In this document: positions 56,050 through 64,000 of the stretch, piece after piece
Position numbering within the stretch: position 1 is the stretch's first letter
Layout: each line of letters starts with the position of its first letter
Assembly (NCBI GenBank): GCA_011799875.1
Contig: CM022298.1
Coordinates: 257,665,757-257,729,756 of the forward strand
DNA: 64,000 bases
Source of the DNA: Thinopyrum elongatum
Taxonomy: Eukaryota > Streptophyta > Magnoliopsida > Poales > Poaceae
Direction of reading: 5' to 3'
Notes under the pieces: model-generated
Told to the model about the DNA's origin: nothing
Database searches by the model: none
Seen by the model: only the letters and a program-made list of their open reading frames with translations
Position numbers and translations under genes: made by a program

Positions 56050-56869
56050 TGTCGGCGTGCGACACCTATGGGATCCTAAGGGACCCCTTTACGATTCGGC
56101 GAGGGGAGAGGTATGCGCAAAGAGCAGAACCAACGATCGACGCGGGAAGATTTTACCCAGGTCCGGGCCGCTGATCAGTGTAAAACCCTACTCCTGCCTT
56201 ATTTTATTATCGATGTTCTTGAGCCCAGGCTCCAGGAGCGCTCGCAGTGAACAGTACGTTCAAAGAGCAGCTACGCATGCAGAATGGACCAGAAGATCTC
56301 CTCCCCTGTAGCAGTTGCCATGGGCCTCCTTTTATACCACAAAGGGGTCACCACAGTGGCAAAATGTACATACATTGAGGTGTAAAGTAGCTACAGGGCT
56401 ATCATACCTAACCCCTGACGGACTAGGACGAACGCATTTAATGCACCGTGAGGTGTCCGTTTAGGTGTCCTTACTTTCTTGGGGATGAAAAAGGGGCCAT
56501 CCCATCAGCACCGCTTAAGCTCTCCTCCACTGGCGCGTCGCCACGCATCCAAAGAAGGACCCAGAATGTCGGGTTTGTTGCTGTGCTAGAGCGGTGGCAC
56601 AGCAACAAAACCTTGCCGGGCGTCGAAGCTTGCCGGGCGCCAATCCTTGCCGGGCTCCGCAGGCCACCCCGGCAAGATCTTGCCGGGGAAGCTGGCCTTC
56701 AGATTCCAGCTCTTCTTATCTGCTGATCCTCAGATCTCTGACTTGAAGATTTCTTTGGTGGCCTGAGCCAACCTTGAACTGTTCCCCGACGAGCCTTGCC
56801 GCGAGTATGGCTACAACTGCCCGTGCATAAGTACGGGGTACTAATGGCCCAATACTTAGTACACCGACA
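56050..56869 (-). repeat. Tat/Retand 5' LTR, 820 bp
   Basis: Partner of 43598-44418, same TGTCGG...CCGACA ends. The left LTR has CTTCTAAACC where this copy has CTTTTATACC (56329-56338), so this one keeps a TATA-like word. One single-base length difference occurs in the GGATGGAAAAAG/GGATGAAAAAG run. Confidence 0.9.
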
Positions 56870-56874
56870 CTGAG

Positions 56875-57287
56875 TCCTCGTGGCTCACAGATTACTACAA
56901 CAACAGTTGCAGGTACAGGTAAAGCGATGCGTTGACTTGAGAGCGATGCTTGCTTGTTTTGGAGTTCTTCTGCTTCTTCTTCTTCGATCAAGGGTTAGGT
57001 TCCGGGTCGGGAGCCTGGGCTTAGCAGGGTGGATGTCGTTCTTCTTTTTCGTTTGGTTTCATCCGTAGTCGGATCCTGCTCTTCTGTATGATGATTGCTA
57101 TGTATTGATGAACTGTTGTATTCATCTTGCAGCTTGTGGCGAGTGTAAGCCTTTATCTTGTGTTCTCATCTATTCAGTACATGGTATGTTGTAATGATAT
57201 CCACCTTGCTATGCGCTTGAAATGTGGTTGTGCCCCAATCATGAGTTCATCACGTGATTGGGATAGAATCGCATCTTGGGCGCTACA
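56875..57287. other. Right remainder of the solo LTR
   Basis: Continuation of the LTR interrupted at 43597; its end GGGCGCTACA borders the second AAGAT copy. No gene. It contains a CACGTGATTGGG motif near 57252-57263. Confidence 0.7.
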
Positions 57288-57292
57288 AAGAT

Positions 57293-57608
57293 CCAATATC
57301 ATCGCATAGCCTATACTATGCCAATGTTTTTCCCTTCAAAAATAAGGGGAAAACCTTCTTCTTACTTCATCTCCGGGTAAACCGGTAAGATTAAATAATC
57401 CACAAATTTCATCCACATATATTAAGTGCATATCAGGATGTTCAGTTCCATCTCCTGCATAAGGATTAGCTAGCAGTTGTTCTATCATACCCGAAGGAAT
57501 TTCATAACCGATATTTTCAGTAGGTGCAGTAGGTTGAGGGATAACTAATTGTGGTTCCGGTCGAGGTGAAGATACCCCGAACAAACCCCTCAAAGGATTG
57601 TTCTCCAT
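57293..57608 (-). pseudogene. Athila gag N-terminus
   Basis: An ATG at 57608 starts MENNPLRGLFGVSSPRPEPQ. The frame continues IPSGMIEQLLANPYAGDGTE and HPDMHLIYVDEICGLFNLTG, the conserved N-terminal gag signature of Athila elements. The register is lost around DEVRRRFSPYF (57336-57350). The normal frame there also meets a TAG before the AAGAT junction at 57292. The gag continues on the other side of the nested insertions at 40365. Confidence 0.8.
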
Positions 57609-57683
57609 AGTAACAAGTGAATAAATTTCAGCACGTAGTAATAATTTTTCCTTACCGATTTCCACTTACCAAGAGCGCTTCGC

Positions 57684-57701
57684 TCCCCGGCAACGGCGCC
57701 A
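57684..57701 (-). other. Primer binding site of the Athila element
   Basis: On the minus strand TGGCGCCGTTGCCGGGGA lies 11 bases after the 5' LTR end. This primer site, usually matched to tRNA-Asp, is typical of Athila-lineage elements. Confidence 0.8.
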
Positions 57702-57712
57702 GAAAAGAGCTT

Positions 57713-59199
57713 TGATGACCCACAAGTATAGGGGATCAATCGTAGTCCTTTCGATAAGTAAGAGTGTCGAACCCAACGAGGAGCAGAAGGAAATGATAAG
57801 TAGTTTTCAGCAAGGTATTCTCTGCAAGCACTGAAATTATAAGTAACGAGTAGTTTGATAGTAAGATAATTTGTAACGAGTAAATAATGGTAACGGTAAC
57901 AAAAGTGAAGCAAGGTAGCCCAATCCTTTTGAGGCAAAGGACAGGCCAAAACGGTCTCTTATGATAAGCAAAGCGTTCTTGAGGGTACACGGGAATTTCA
58001 TCTAGTCACTTTCATCATGTTGGTTTGATTTGTGTTCGCTACTTTGATAATTTGATATGTGGGTGGACCGGTGCTTAGGTGTTGTTCTTACTTGAAAAAA
58101 CCTCCTACTTATGATTAACCCCCTCGCAAGCATCCACAACTACGAGAAAAGAATTAAGAATAAATCTAACCATAGCATTAAATTTTTGGGTCCAAATCGG
58201 TCCCTTACGGAATAGCGCATAAACTAGGGTTTAAGATTCTGTCACTCTCGCAACCCATCATCTAATAACTACTCCACAATGCATTCCCTTAGGCCCTAAT
58301 AAGGTGAAGTGTCATGTAGTCAACGTTCACATGACACCACTAAGGGAATCACAACATACATATCAATCAAAATATCGAACACATATCAAGTTCACATAAT
58401 TACTTGCAACAAGATTTCTCCCGTGACCTCAAGAACAAAAGTAACTACTCACAAATGATAATCATGCTCAAGATCAGAGGGGTATTAAATAGCATAATGG
58501 ATCTGAACATATAATCTTCCACCAAATAAACCATATAGTAATCAACTACAAGATGTAATCAACACTACTAGTCACCCACAAGCACCAATCTAAGGTTCCG
58601 GTACAAAGATTGAACACAAGAGATGAACTACGATTTGAGAGAGGATGATGCTGTTGAAGATGTTGATGGAGATTGCCCTCCCCAAGATGGGAGAGTTGTT
58701 GGTGAAGATGATTTCCCCCTCCGGGAGGGAAGTTCCCCCGGCGGAATCGCTCCGCCGGAGGGCAAAAGTGTTCCTGCCCAAGTTCCGCCTCGAGACGGCA
58801 GCGTTTCATCCCGAAAGTCCCCCCCTGATTTTTTTTTCTAGGTCAAAATGACTTATATACCAGAAGATGGGCACCGGAGGTGGGCCGAGGGGAGCACAAC
58901 CCACCAGGGCGCGCCTGGGCTCCCTGGCGCGCCCAGGTGGGTTGTGCCCACCTGGTGGGCCCCCTCTGGTACTTATTGGCTCCAATAATTCTTATATATT
59001 CCATAAAAATTCTCCGTGAAGTTTCAGCTCATTTGGAGTTGTGCAGAATAGGTAGCCTGACGTAGCTTTTTCAGGTCCAGAATTACAGCTGCCGGTATTC
59101 TCCCTTTTTGTGTTAACCTTGCATATTATGAAAGAAAAGGCATTAGAATTACTCCAAAAAGCATTATTATACATAAAAACAATATAAATAACAGTAGGA
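57713..59199 (-). repeat. Athila 5' LTR, outer end missing
   Basis: Partner of 33295-34814. The shared sequence stops at ACAGTAGGA (59199). The last 28 bases or so of the complete LTR (the segment reading TGATACGTCCATTTTGCATC on the minus strand) are replaced by GCGAAAACAATACCG. The promoter-proximal end is therefore deleted. The GC-rich palindrome is present at about 58893-58960. Confidence 0.85.
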
Positions 59200-59706
59200 G
59201 CGAAAACAATACCGAAAAATTGTAATTTTTTTGAAAAACACAATTCCGCGATTTACTAAATTTAAAACTGCTCTTAAACCGTCACGAATTAGAGAAAGTG
59301 ATACATATGAAAAAGTTGCGTCTCGGCGATATCTTTCCAACAGTATATCATTTGCTTCATTCGGACGAGCGATTTAGAAAAAAAAGTGAATATACGCTCG
59401 CTGCCACTAGTCGTGTGTCGCACCATTTTTTAAACTGCTCTTAAACCATGACGAATCTCAAAAAGTGTTCAACATGACGAAGTTGCGCCTAATCCATAGC
59501 TTTCCAACCGTATATTACACGCTTCGTTCCGACAAACGGTTAAAAAATAGAGCGAAAAAGGTACCGAAAAAACACCGCGTGCAATTTTTTCCGACGCGAA
59601 GTTCACTAGTCTCTGTATTGCAGTAACTTTGCTACAGAAAATGCAGTGCCCTCACGTTGAGAGTGCAGTTCGAAAGTGTTCGCAGAATAACTATTCTGCT
59701 ACCGGC
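59200..59706. mobile_element. Right arm of the MULE-like element
   Basis: AT-rich sequence with an internal direct repeat (AAACTGCTCTTAAACCGTCA near 59262, AAACTGCTCTTAAACCATGA near 59432). It ends AGAATAACTATTCTGCTACC next to TATATATA at 59708-59715. The end resembles the left arm's GGGTAGGTCTATTCTGATAA in inverse orientation. No ORF. The pairing of the two arms around the Athila element is inference. Confidence 0.4.
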
Positions 59707-59720
59707 TATATATATAAGGT

Positions 59721-60065
59721 TGATGTTTTATTGCCACACAAAATTTCAAGTTGAAACACATTACGAGAATAGTGCCAAACACAGTGTTGAATAGTGCCAA
59801 AAAGTAATGTCACTATTCAAGGCTAAATTTATCTTTTTCATAGCTCACATTTCATAATGTATTTCGACTTGAAATTTCGCGTGGCAATAAAACATCACCC
59901 TCTTAACATCCCGTATTTATTGGTGAAAACCACGAAAAGAAGATGTTTTAAAGTTTTGAAAAAATCTGAAAAAAATATAGGATGTTAAGAGGATGATGTT
60001 TTATTGCCACGCAAAATTTCAAGTTGAAACACATTATGAGATGTGAGTTATGAAAAAGACAAAGT
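59721..60065. repeat. Long inverted repeat (MITE-like hairpin)
   Basis: The segment 59829-59910 (CTTTTTCATAGCTCACATTT ... CAATAAAACATCACCCTCTT) is nearly the exact reverse complement of 59978-60060 (GAGGATGATGTTTTATTGCC ... GTGAGTTATGAAAAAGAC), giving arms of about 80 bp and a loop of about 65. A third partial arm at 59721-59768 (GGTTGATGTTTTATTGCCAC) pairs with the same left arm. No coding capacity. It probably stems from a MITE or a nested pair of MITE copies. Confidence 0.8.
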
Positions 60066-60216
60066 AATCTCATACGTAACCTAGTAAAAACAGCAAACCA
60101 AATTACACCGTAACTACCACCGTAATTAATGTTAACAAGAACACCGCACTCCATGAACTACATGATCCACCCAGGAACGGACTAAACTTCTCCGTAAACC
60201 TCCAGCACCGAGCTCC

Positions 60217-60478
60217 TTAATTGTAAGGGCCCATGCCGATGCTGGAGCCGCCGTATGGAGCGTCACCAGCGGCATCCCGGGATTTGGAGTAGCTGATGTA
60301 ATAGAACTCGCTCAGGATGGCCGTGAAGAAGGTGAAGGCTGCACCAGCAGCAAATACACCCTTGCGCAGCGTCTCGCAAGAGAGTGGGTCACCGTTGAAG
60401 ATCCCCCTGTACCGGGTGTGGTATGCATTACGGACTGATCCTGCCAGCAAACATGCCGCTGCAACGACGAAGGTCAAC
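60217..60478 (-). CDS. DUF1218-type membrane protein, last exon
   Basis: The minus-strand exon begins after the acceptor CATTTGCAG (60487-60479) and ends at TAA 60217-60219. It encodes 87 residues after a split codon: LTFVVAAACLLAGSVRNAYH, a hydrophobic helix; then TRYRGIFNGDPLSCETLRKG; then VFAAGAAFTFFTAILSEFYY, a second helix; then a short polar Gly/Ser/Tyr tail. This matches the C-terminal third of the plant DUF1218 family: small four-helix membrane proteins that include the MWL and DEAL proteins linked to wall lignin and leaf symmetry. No stops or frameshifts are visible, so this may belong to a live gene. The earlier exons were not found up to 64000. They may lie beyond the window behind a transposon-filled intron, or be lost. 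Confidence 0.7.
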
Positions 60479-60770
60479 CTGCAAATGGGAAACAATAATC
60501 TTGCTCATGAAAAATTCTTAGGGAATTGCGATTGGAATGATTTGGTTGATAGTAAATTATGTCATTATCTACTTTTTCCACATTACTACATGTTGGGCGC
60601 AGATCCTGACTGCTAACTCACATGACTTAAAGTTAGAGAATCTCAACGCAACCTCTAGGTACTCAAAAACATTTGGTCATGCCAGACAACAGCAATGTGC
60701 TGGCAGAGCATCCAGTTCAAGTTTCAATATATGTATTGAGGGACACAAGATGCACTCAGAAACAGTCCTA
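60479..60770 (-). other. Presumed intron of the DUF1218-type gene
   Basis: Sequence immediately upstream of the splice acceptor. Nothing coding was seen on the minus strand. It leads into MITE insertions, which are common in grass introns. Confidence 0.35.
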
Positions 60771-60893
60771 CTCCCTCCGTTCCAAATTACTTGACCCGTA
60801 CTTATCTAGACACGGATGTATCTAGACACTAAACAAGTATAGATACATCCGTATTTAGGCAAATTCAAGTCAACTAATTTGGAACGGAGGGAG
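60771..60893. mobile_element. Stowaway MITE, complete, 123 bp
   Basis: Ends CTCCCTCCGTTCCAAATTAC ... AATTTGGAACGGAGGGAG are perfect or near-perfect inverted repeats, flanked by TA on both sides (60769-60770 and 60894-60895). This is the canonical structure of a Tc1/mariner-type Stowaway element. Confidence 0.9.
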
Positions 60894-60895
60894 TA

Positions 60896-61210
60896 GAAGT
60901 GAAACCGGTTCCAAACTGGTGAGAATGGTCAGACTATGGCAGGTCTAAATTATTCAAGGCTGGGCTAGCTAAGGTCACTAGGGAAGTGAAGCCATTTATT
61001 GGCGCTGACTTTAGAACTGTTTAGAAAATCCGAACGCATGACTGCAAGGAAGATCAGATAAACAATTCAGTCACACAGTGCTCAAAAAACTGAAGTAGTT
61101 CGACAGTTCATTGAAAAACTTCGGAGGGAGTACGTAGCATATAAACATGTTATCATAAATTTATTGTAACAGTACAGCTGTTGCTAGTGGTTAGCACAGC
61201 TATAGACTTA
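60896..61210. other. Intergenic or intronic stretch with a MITE remnant
   Basis: No gene is seen. CGGAGGGAGTA at 61121-61131 is a lone Stowaway end without a partner, probably from a decayed copy. Confidence 0.4.
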
Positions 61211-61323
61211 CTCCCTCCGTTCGGAATTACTTGTTACAAAAATGAATAAAAATGGATGTATCTAGGACTAAAATACATCTAGATACATCCATTCCTTTGA
61301 TAAGTATTTCTGGACGGACGGAG
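61211..61323. mobile_element. Stowaway MITE, complete, 113 bp
   Basis: Ends CTCCCTCCGTTCGGAATTAC and GTATTTCTGGACGGACGGAG are imperfect inverted repeats flanked by TA at 61209-61210 and 61324-61325. The interior GGATGTATCTAG ... CTAGATACATCC is palindromic. It is a second, independent insertion beside the DUF1218 exon. Confidence 0.9.
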
Positions 61324-61417
61324 TATGAAATAAGAGGATACTACAAAACATGCGCTGCAAAGATCTCATTAACATCAGAGGAAATAATACAAGATATCAA
61401 GGGCAAATGCTACATAG

Positions 61418-62439
61418 GAGCATCTCCAACAGCAGCCCTATTTTAGGGCATAACCATTTTACTGGGCATTTGGACCCCAAAAAAAACCCACTGCTGCCCT
61501 TGCTGGAAATTTTTGCAAAAAGTTTTTTGGGCAGACAAAAAGAAGGCAGCGCCAGCTGCGTATTTGCGGCACGCGTGTGGCTGCTGCAAACGCAAAACCG
61601 CAGCATGCGCAGCCCAACTGTCCCCGTCTGGAACTTCCCGCAGCCCACCACAGCCACCCGCAGCAGATTCCCCTCCCACGCTGCCGCCATGCCATCGAAT
61701 CCGGCCACTCCCACCACAGCTGCACCACCCCGCTGCTCGGATCCGCTGTTCCCTTCTTCCAATCGGCCGCACCACCACCACCATGTGGGGGCTCGGCCAG
61801 CCATTGCACGAGCTAAACTTCCCGGAGATCGAGACGCGGGCGGATGCGGAGTTCATGGGACCTCAAGTGACCATTGAGTCCCGCCCGACGAAGAGGGAGA
61901 CCCACATTGTCACCCGGGAGAGCAATGAGGCAGCGATGGTGAGGATTGCCGTGGAAAATCTGCACCTTGTGCAGGCGGAGGCCAAGTGGTTCTAGGGGAG
62001 GGACAAGCGCAAAGGCGGAGTAGAAGACGAGGACGAGGCTGGCCCCTCCGGCGTGGTTAAGCTTGAGTCCAACGACGAGGTTGAGTTCGATGACGAGAGT
62101 GACGAGTCCGACGACCTTGGATGGGACAACCTGTAGGGTGTCCGTAGGAGTCGGTCGTAGTAATGTTAGGGTGATCTTGTAATTTGGATGTTCATTTAAT
62201 CTGCAATGTTTGAATGATCAAAACTTTGAATGTTTGAAGTGAAATTTTGAATGTTTGAAGTGAACTATGCAATGTTTGTATGTTCAAAATAAACTATTTG
62301 CATGTTTGAAGTGCCCTATCTTAGGGCAGCTATTGGCGATGAACATTTTCGAGTGCCCTGAAAGTCATGTTTTGGTGCCTCAAATTTTATTGCAACAGCT
62401 ATTTGGTGCCCTAAAATAGGGCTGGTGTTGGAGATGCTC
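61418..62439 (+). mobile_element. PIF/Harbinger-like element, about 1.02 kb
   Basis: The left end GAGCATCTCCAACAGCAGCC is matched by the reverse complement of the right end (GAGCATCTCCAACACCAGCC), followed on both sides by CTATTTTAGGGC. Flanking trinucleotides are TAG (61415-61417) and TAA (62440-62442), one change from a 3-bp duplication. Subterminal copies of GCCCTATYTTAGGGC occur near 61435, 62325 and 62410. No Harbinger transposase is present, so it is non-autonomous. Confidence 0.7.
61783..62136 (+). pseudogene. Small ORF inside the Harbinger-like element
   Basis: The ATG at 61783 gives MWGLGQPLHELNFPEIETRA and runs 70 codons to TAG at 61993-61995. The same frame continues with GRDKRKGGVEDEDEAGPSGV and an acidic tail DDESDESDDLGWDNL to a second TAG at 62134. 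The whole would be 117 residues. The charged, acidic C-terminus resembles tails of the MYB-like partner ORF of Harbinger elements, but no DNA-binding repeat is seen. It is treated as a broken accessory ORF or captured fragment. Confidence 0.35.
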
Positions 62440-62442
62440 TAA

Positions 62443-63698
62443 GTACTCTTTCAAGTTAAATCATACCTGACCCCTACATCGCCTGCGTCCGGCGACTCGG
62501 GGAATCTTGTGTCGCCACCTCCAACCCCATCTTCCTCCCTCCCGTCTCGCCGCCACCAGAGGCAAACCTTCGCAAAGCTTGCGCAGGTGCCTAGGATAGT
62601 GGCGGCAGGGCGCTCCGCCCTGCGCCTCCGCCGATGGTGGTACTTTCTTCACGCCCGGCGGCCCCTCTCTTTGTTGCACGGCACAACGGTCGGTGACTTC
62701 CCTGACGACGTCTCCGATGGGGAGCGGCCTCTCTCTGACGAGCCTTGGCACAGTCAGCTTTGGCTCGCCCATGAGTCCCTCCAGTGGTTGTCAGATCTGG
62801 CGTGCTTTGGCCGGTTACAGCTTGCCCCCGTCAGTCGCATGGCTGCTGGCCCAATCTGGCTCGTCCTCCACGGCTGCGCGGCTGTGATGGTTGGCTGCTC
62901 CGGCTTTCAGCGCCGGAGCTGTGGAGGCGGCAGGTAGTGTGGGTTCAGCCTGATGGCACCCTCCCTGCTGGTTCGGGTGATGCGTGTCGGTGCTAGTGGC
63001 TGCGTGGCGGGGCAGCAGTTGTGGCCTGGATGCCAGGGCGGCGCTCCAAGACGGCTCGCAGCGGCTCTCATGTCATTTGCAGCTGTAGGTGGTCGGCTAT
63101 CTCCACCGGCTATGGATAGCAATGGGAATGGCCGGGACGTTCGCGGTGGGCAGAGGCAACATTTGCGCCGTGCGCCATATTGAAAGGTCGATGGTGGTGG
63201 CAGCCTCGTCTGACCCGTCGAATGGTGGCGGCGTCAGTTGGCCTAAAGATTTGGGGAGGTGGCGAGCGTGGAATGTTGCTGGCAAACACAAGGTGTATGG
63301 CAGTGGTGGATCGACATGAGTGTAGCACATAGAAGCTCAGTTTCGTGCATGATGTTGTGGACATGAAGCATGCGACAGTGGTTGGATGACGCAAGCGCGT
63401 CCTTACAGCGTCGGACGACGGGTGATCAAACCTAGACGTGGCCTATTTGCTAGTTCACCTAGCTAGATGCACGGCGTCATCTCTTGAGCCACCCCCGGTG
63501 GACTTCAGTAAAGACGGGGCGAAGCTGCCGGATAGCCCCACGTGGGTTCATGGCGGCACCAACAGCTTTATGGCCCCATGTTTGTTTGTGTGTGTGTGCA
63601 TCCTAGTCGTGCACAGGCCAGGTGTGTATTCATGATACTTCTATTCTCCTGATGCAACATTATGAGTCAATAAAAACTCCTTCATCAAGAAAAAAAAT
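62443..63698 (+). repeat. GC-rich segment ending in a polyadenylation-like tail
   Basis: GC-rich, leader-like sequence from about 62480 to 63600 with no recognisable domain in any frame. It ends in AATAAA at 63669-63674, followed by an A-rich tract at 63690-63698. The pattern suggests a retroposed transcript or the 3' end of a non-LTR element. Matching target duplications were not found, so the left limit is arbitrary. Confidence 0.3.
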
Positions 63699-64000
63699 GC
63701 AATTTGCAGTAAAATTACATTTGTGTCAGTTTGACATTTATAATCGCCAAGGCTCCCCTTCCCTGGACCCTGCGCAAGCAAGAGCTACGTGCACCTGGCT
63801 GCCCTTTTTTTTGACATTTATAATCACCAATAAAAGTTATCTAGCATAGCTATCATGTGTGCCAAAGTGAACTAGTCCTACCTAAAATAAATCAAGGTGT
63901 TTATTTAGGAATAGCTTCAAATGTCACAAAAGTGGGCAGTTCCTTGTACGAAACAAACCTAACGAAAAATCAAAACAAGGCAATGACAAAAGTGAAGAGC
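63699..64000. other. Right edge, no gene seen
   Basis: AT-rich sequence. The phrase TTTGACATTTATAATCRCCA occurs at about 63730 and 63810, a short direct repeat. No coding sequence or transposon end could be recognised. Confidence 0.4.

Larger units (their letters stand above)
43598..56869 (-). mobile_element. Tat/Retand-type Ty3/Gypsy retrotransposon
   Basis: Complete element bounded by two 820-bp LTRs and by CTGAG at 43593-43597 and 56870-56874. Minus-strand order from the right: LTR, primer site, gag, protease, RT, RNase H, a second RNase H-like domain, integrase; then a long spacer, polypurine tract and LTR. The spacer contains a spliced ORF on the opposite strand. A second RNase H and an additional antisense ORF together are hallmarks of the Tat clade (Retand/Grande/RIRE2-like). 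The LTRs differ at about two dozen positions (roughly 3 percent), mostly transitions. Several stops and frameshifts make it non-autonomous now. Confidence 0.9.
40371..57287 (+). mobile_element. Solo LTR of about 3.64 kb, itself interrupted
   Basis: The outer boundaries are TGTGACGACCCGAGACC at 40371 and TTGGGCGCTACA ending at 57287. The five bases AAGAT occur on both sides (40366-40370 and 57288-57292), within the Athila gag. After removing the Tat/Retand element at 43598-56869 and one copy of its duplication, 3640 bp remain, with no gag or pol and no second copy of the ends. This is the structure of a solo LTR left by recombination between the two LTRs of a full element. A TATA box at 40723 suggests plus-strand orientation. 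The family is not assigned. Confidence 0.75.
33295..59199 (-). mobile_element. Athila-type Ty3/Gypsy retrotransposon, host of nested elements
   Basis: Minus-strand element with two LTRs (33295-34814 and 57713-59199). It has an Athila-style primer site TGGCGCCGTTGCCGGGGA (57684-57701), a polypurine tract, and gag, protease, RT, RNase H and integrase with strong similarity to grass Athila elements. Its gag is interrupted by a solo LTR with AAGAT duplications. Multiple stops and frameshifts make it defective. The right (5') LTR lacks about 28 terminal bases, so no target duplication can be matched. Confidence 0.85.

Overview
This window looks like intergenic DNA from a large grass genome, most likely Triticeae (wheat, Aegilops, barley or rye). 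That placement is inference from several signs: deep nesting of LTR retrotransposons, CACTA elements with subterminal repeats of the GTGTGCGAT type, Stowaway miniature elements with the CTCCCTCCGTTC terminus, and a Harbinger element with a GAGCATCTCCAAC terminus. There is no prokaryotic gene organisation. Almost everything is transposable-element DNA in various states of decay. The only convincing fragment of an ordinary host gene in reasonable condition is the last exon of a DUF1218-type membrane protein near 60.2-60.5 kb.

Left part (1-22.5 kb). A structurally delimited CACTA element fills 611-12567, with a 3-bp TAA duplication on both sides and CACT... termini. It carries no recognisable transposase. 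It holds two small unknown ORFs with plausible TATA boxes and similar 3' ends, a decayed B3-like multi-exon gene, a 505-bp tandem array, a 5S-rRNA-like fragment and several shorter tandem repeats. From 12.6 to 22.2 kb lies repeat-rich, non-coding DNA, including a tandem duplication of about 1.05 kb, a tRNA-like fragment and two minisatellite fields. It ends at 22480 with the right terminus of a second CACTA element, whose left end is probably outside the window.

Middle part (22.5-32.6 kb). That second CACTA terminus abuts, inside coding sequence, a minus-strand Ty1/Copia element (5' LTR 24473-26060, initiator-Met type primer site, gag-protease-integrase ORF). The copia element itself cuts the first exon of an unidentified gene. 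From 27.3 to 31.2 kb is a minus-strand, multi-exon FAR1/FHY3-type (MULE-derived) gene with clean GT-AG introns but many in-frame stops. It is a pseudogene, preceded by a GC-rich block that may be its 5' end.

Right part (32.6-59.7 kb). This is a nest whose layers can be read from target-site duplications. A MULE-like element (ends near 32.6 and 59.7 kb) is split by an Athila-type Ty3/Gypsy element (33295-59199, minus strand). Its gag is split by a 3.64-kb solo LTR (40371-57287, TSD AAGAT). That LTR is split in turn by a Tat/Retand-type Gypsy element (43598-56869, TSD CTGAG). The innermost element has gag-protease-RT-RNase H-second RNase H-integrase on the minus strand and a spliced four-exon antisense ORF on the plus strand. 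That antisense gene, with its own putative TATA box and exactly phase-compatible introns over about 1,245 codons, is the most interesting coding unit in the window.

Right edge (59.7-64 kb). It holds a long near-perfect inverted repeat just downstream of the DUF1218 exon, two Stowaway MITEs, a 1-kb Harbinger-like element with a small ORF, and a GC-rich stretch ending in a polyadenylation-like signal and A-tract. Several nonsense codons across unrelated elements look like C-to-T or G-to-A changes, which fits decay of methylated, silenced DNA.
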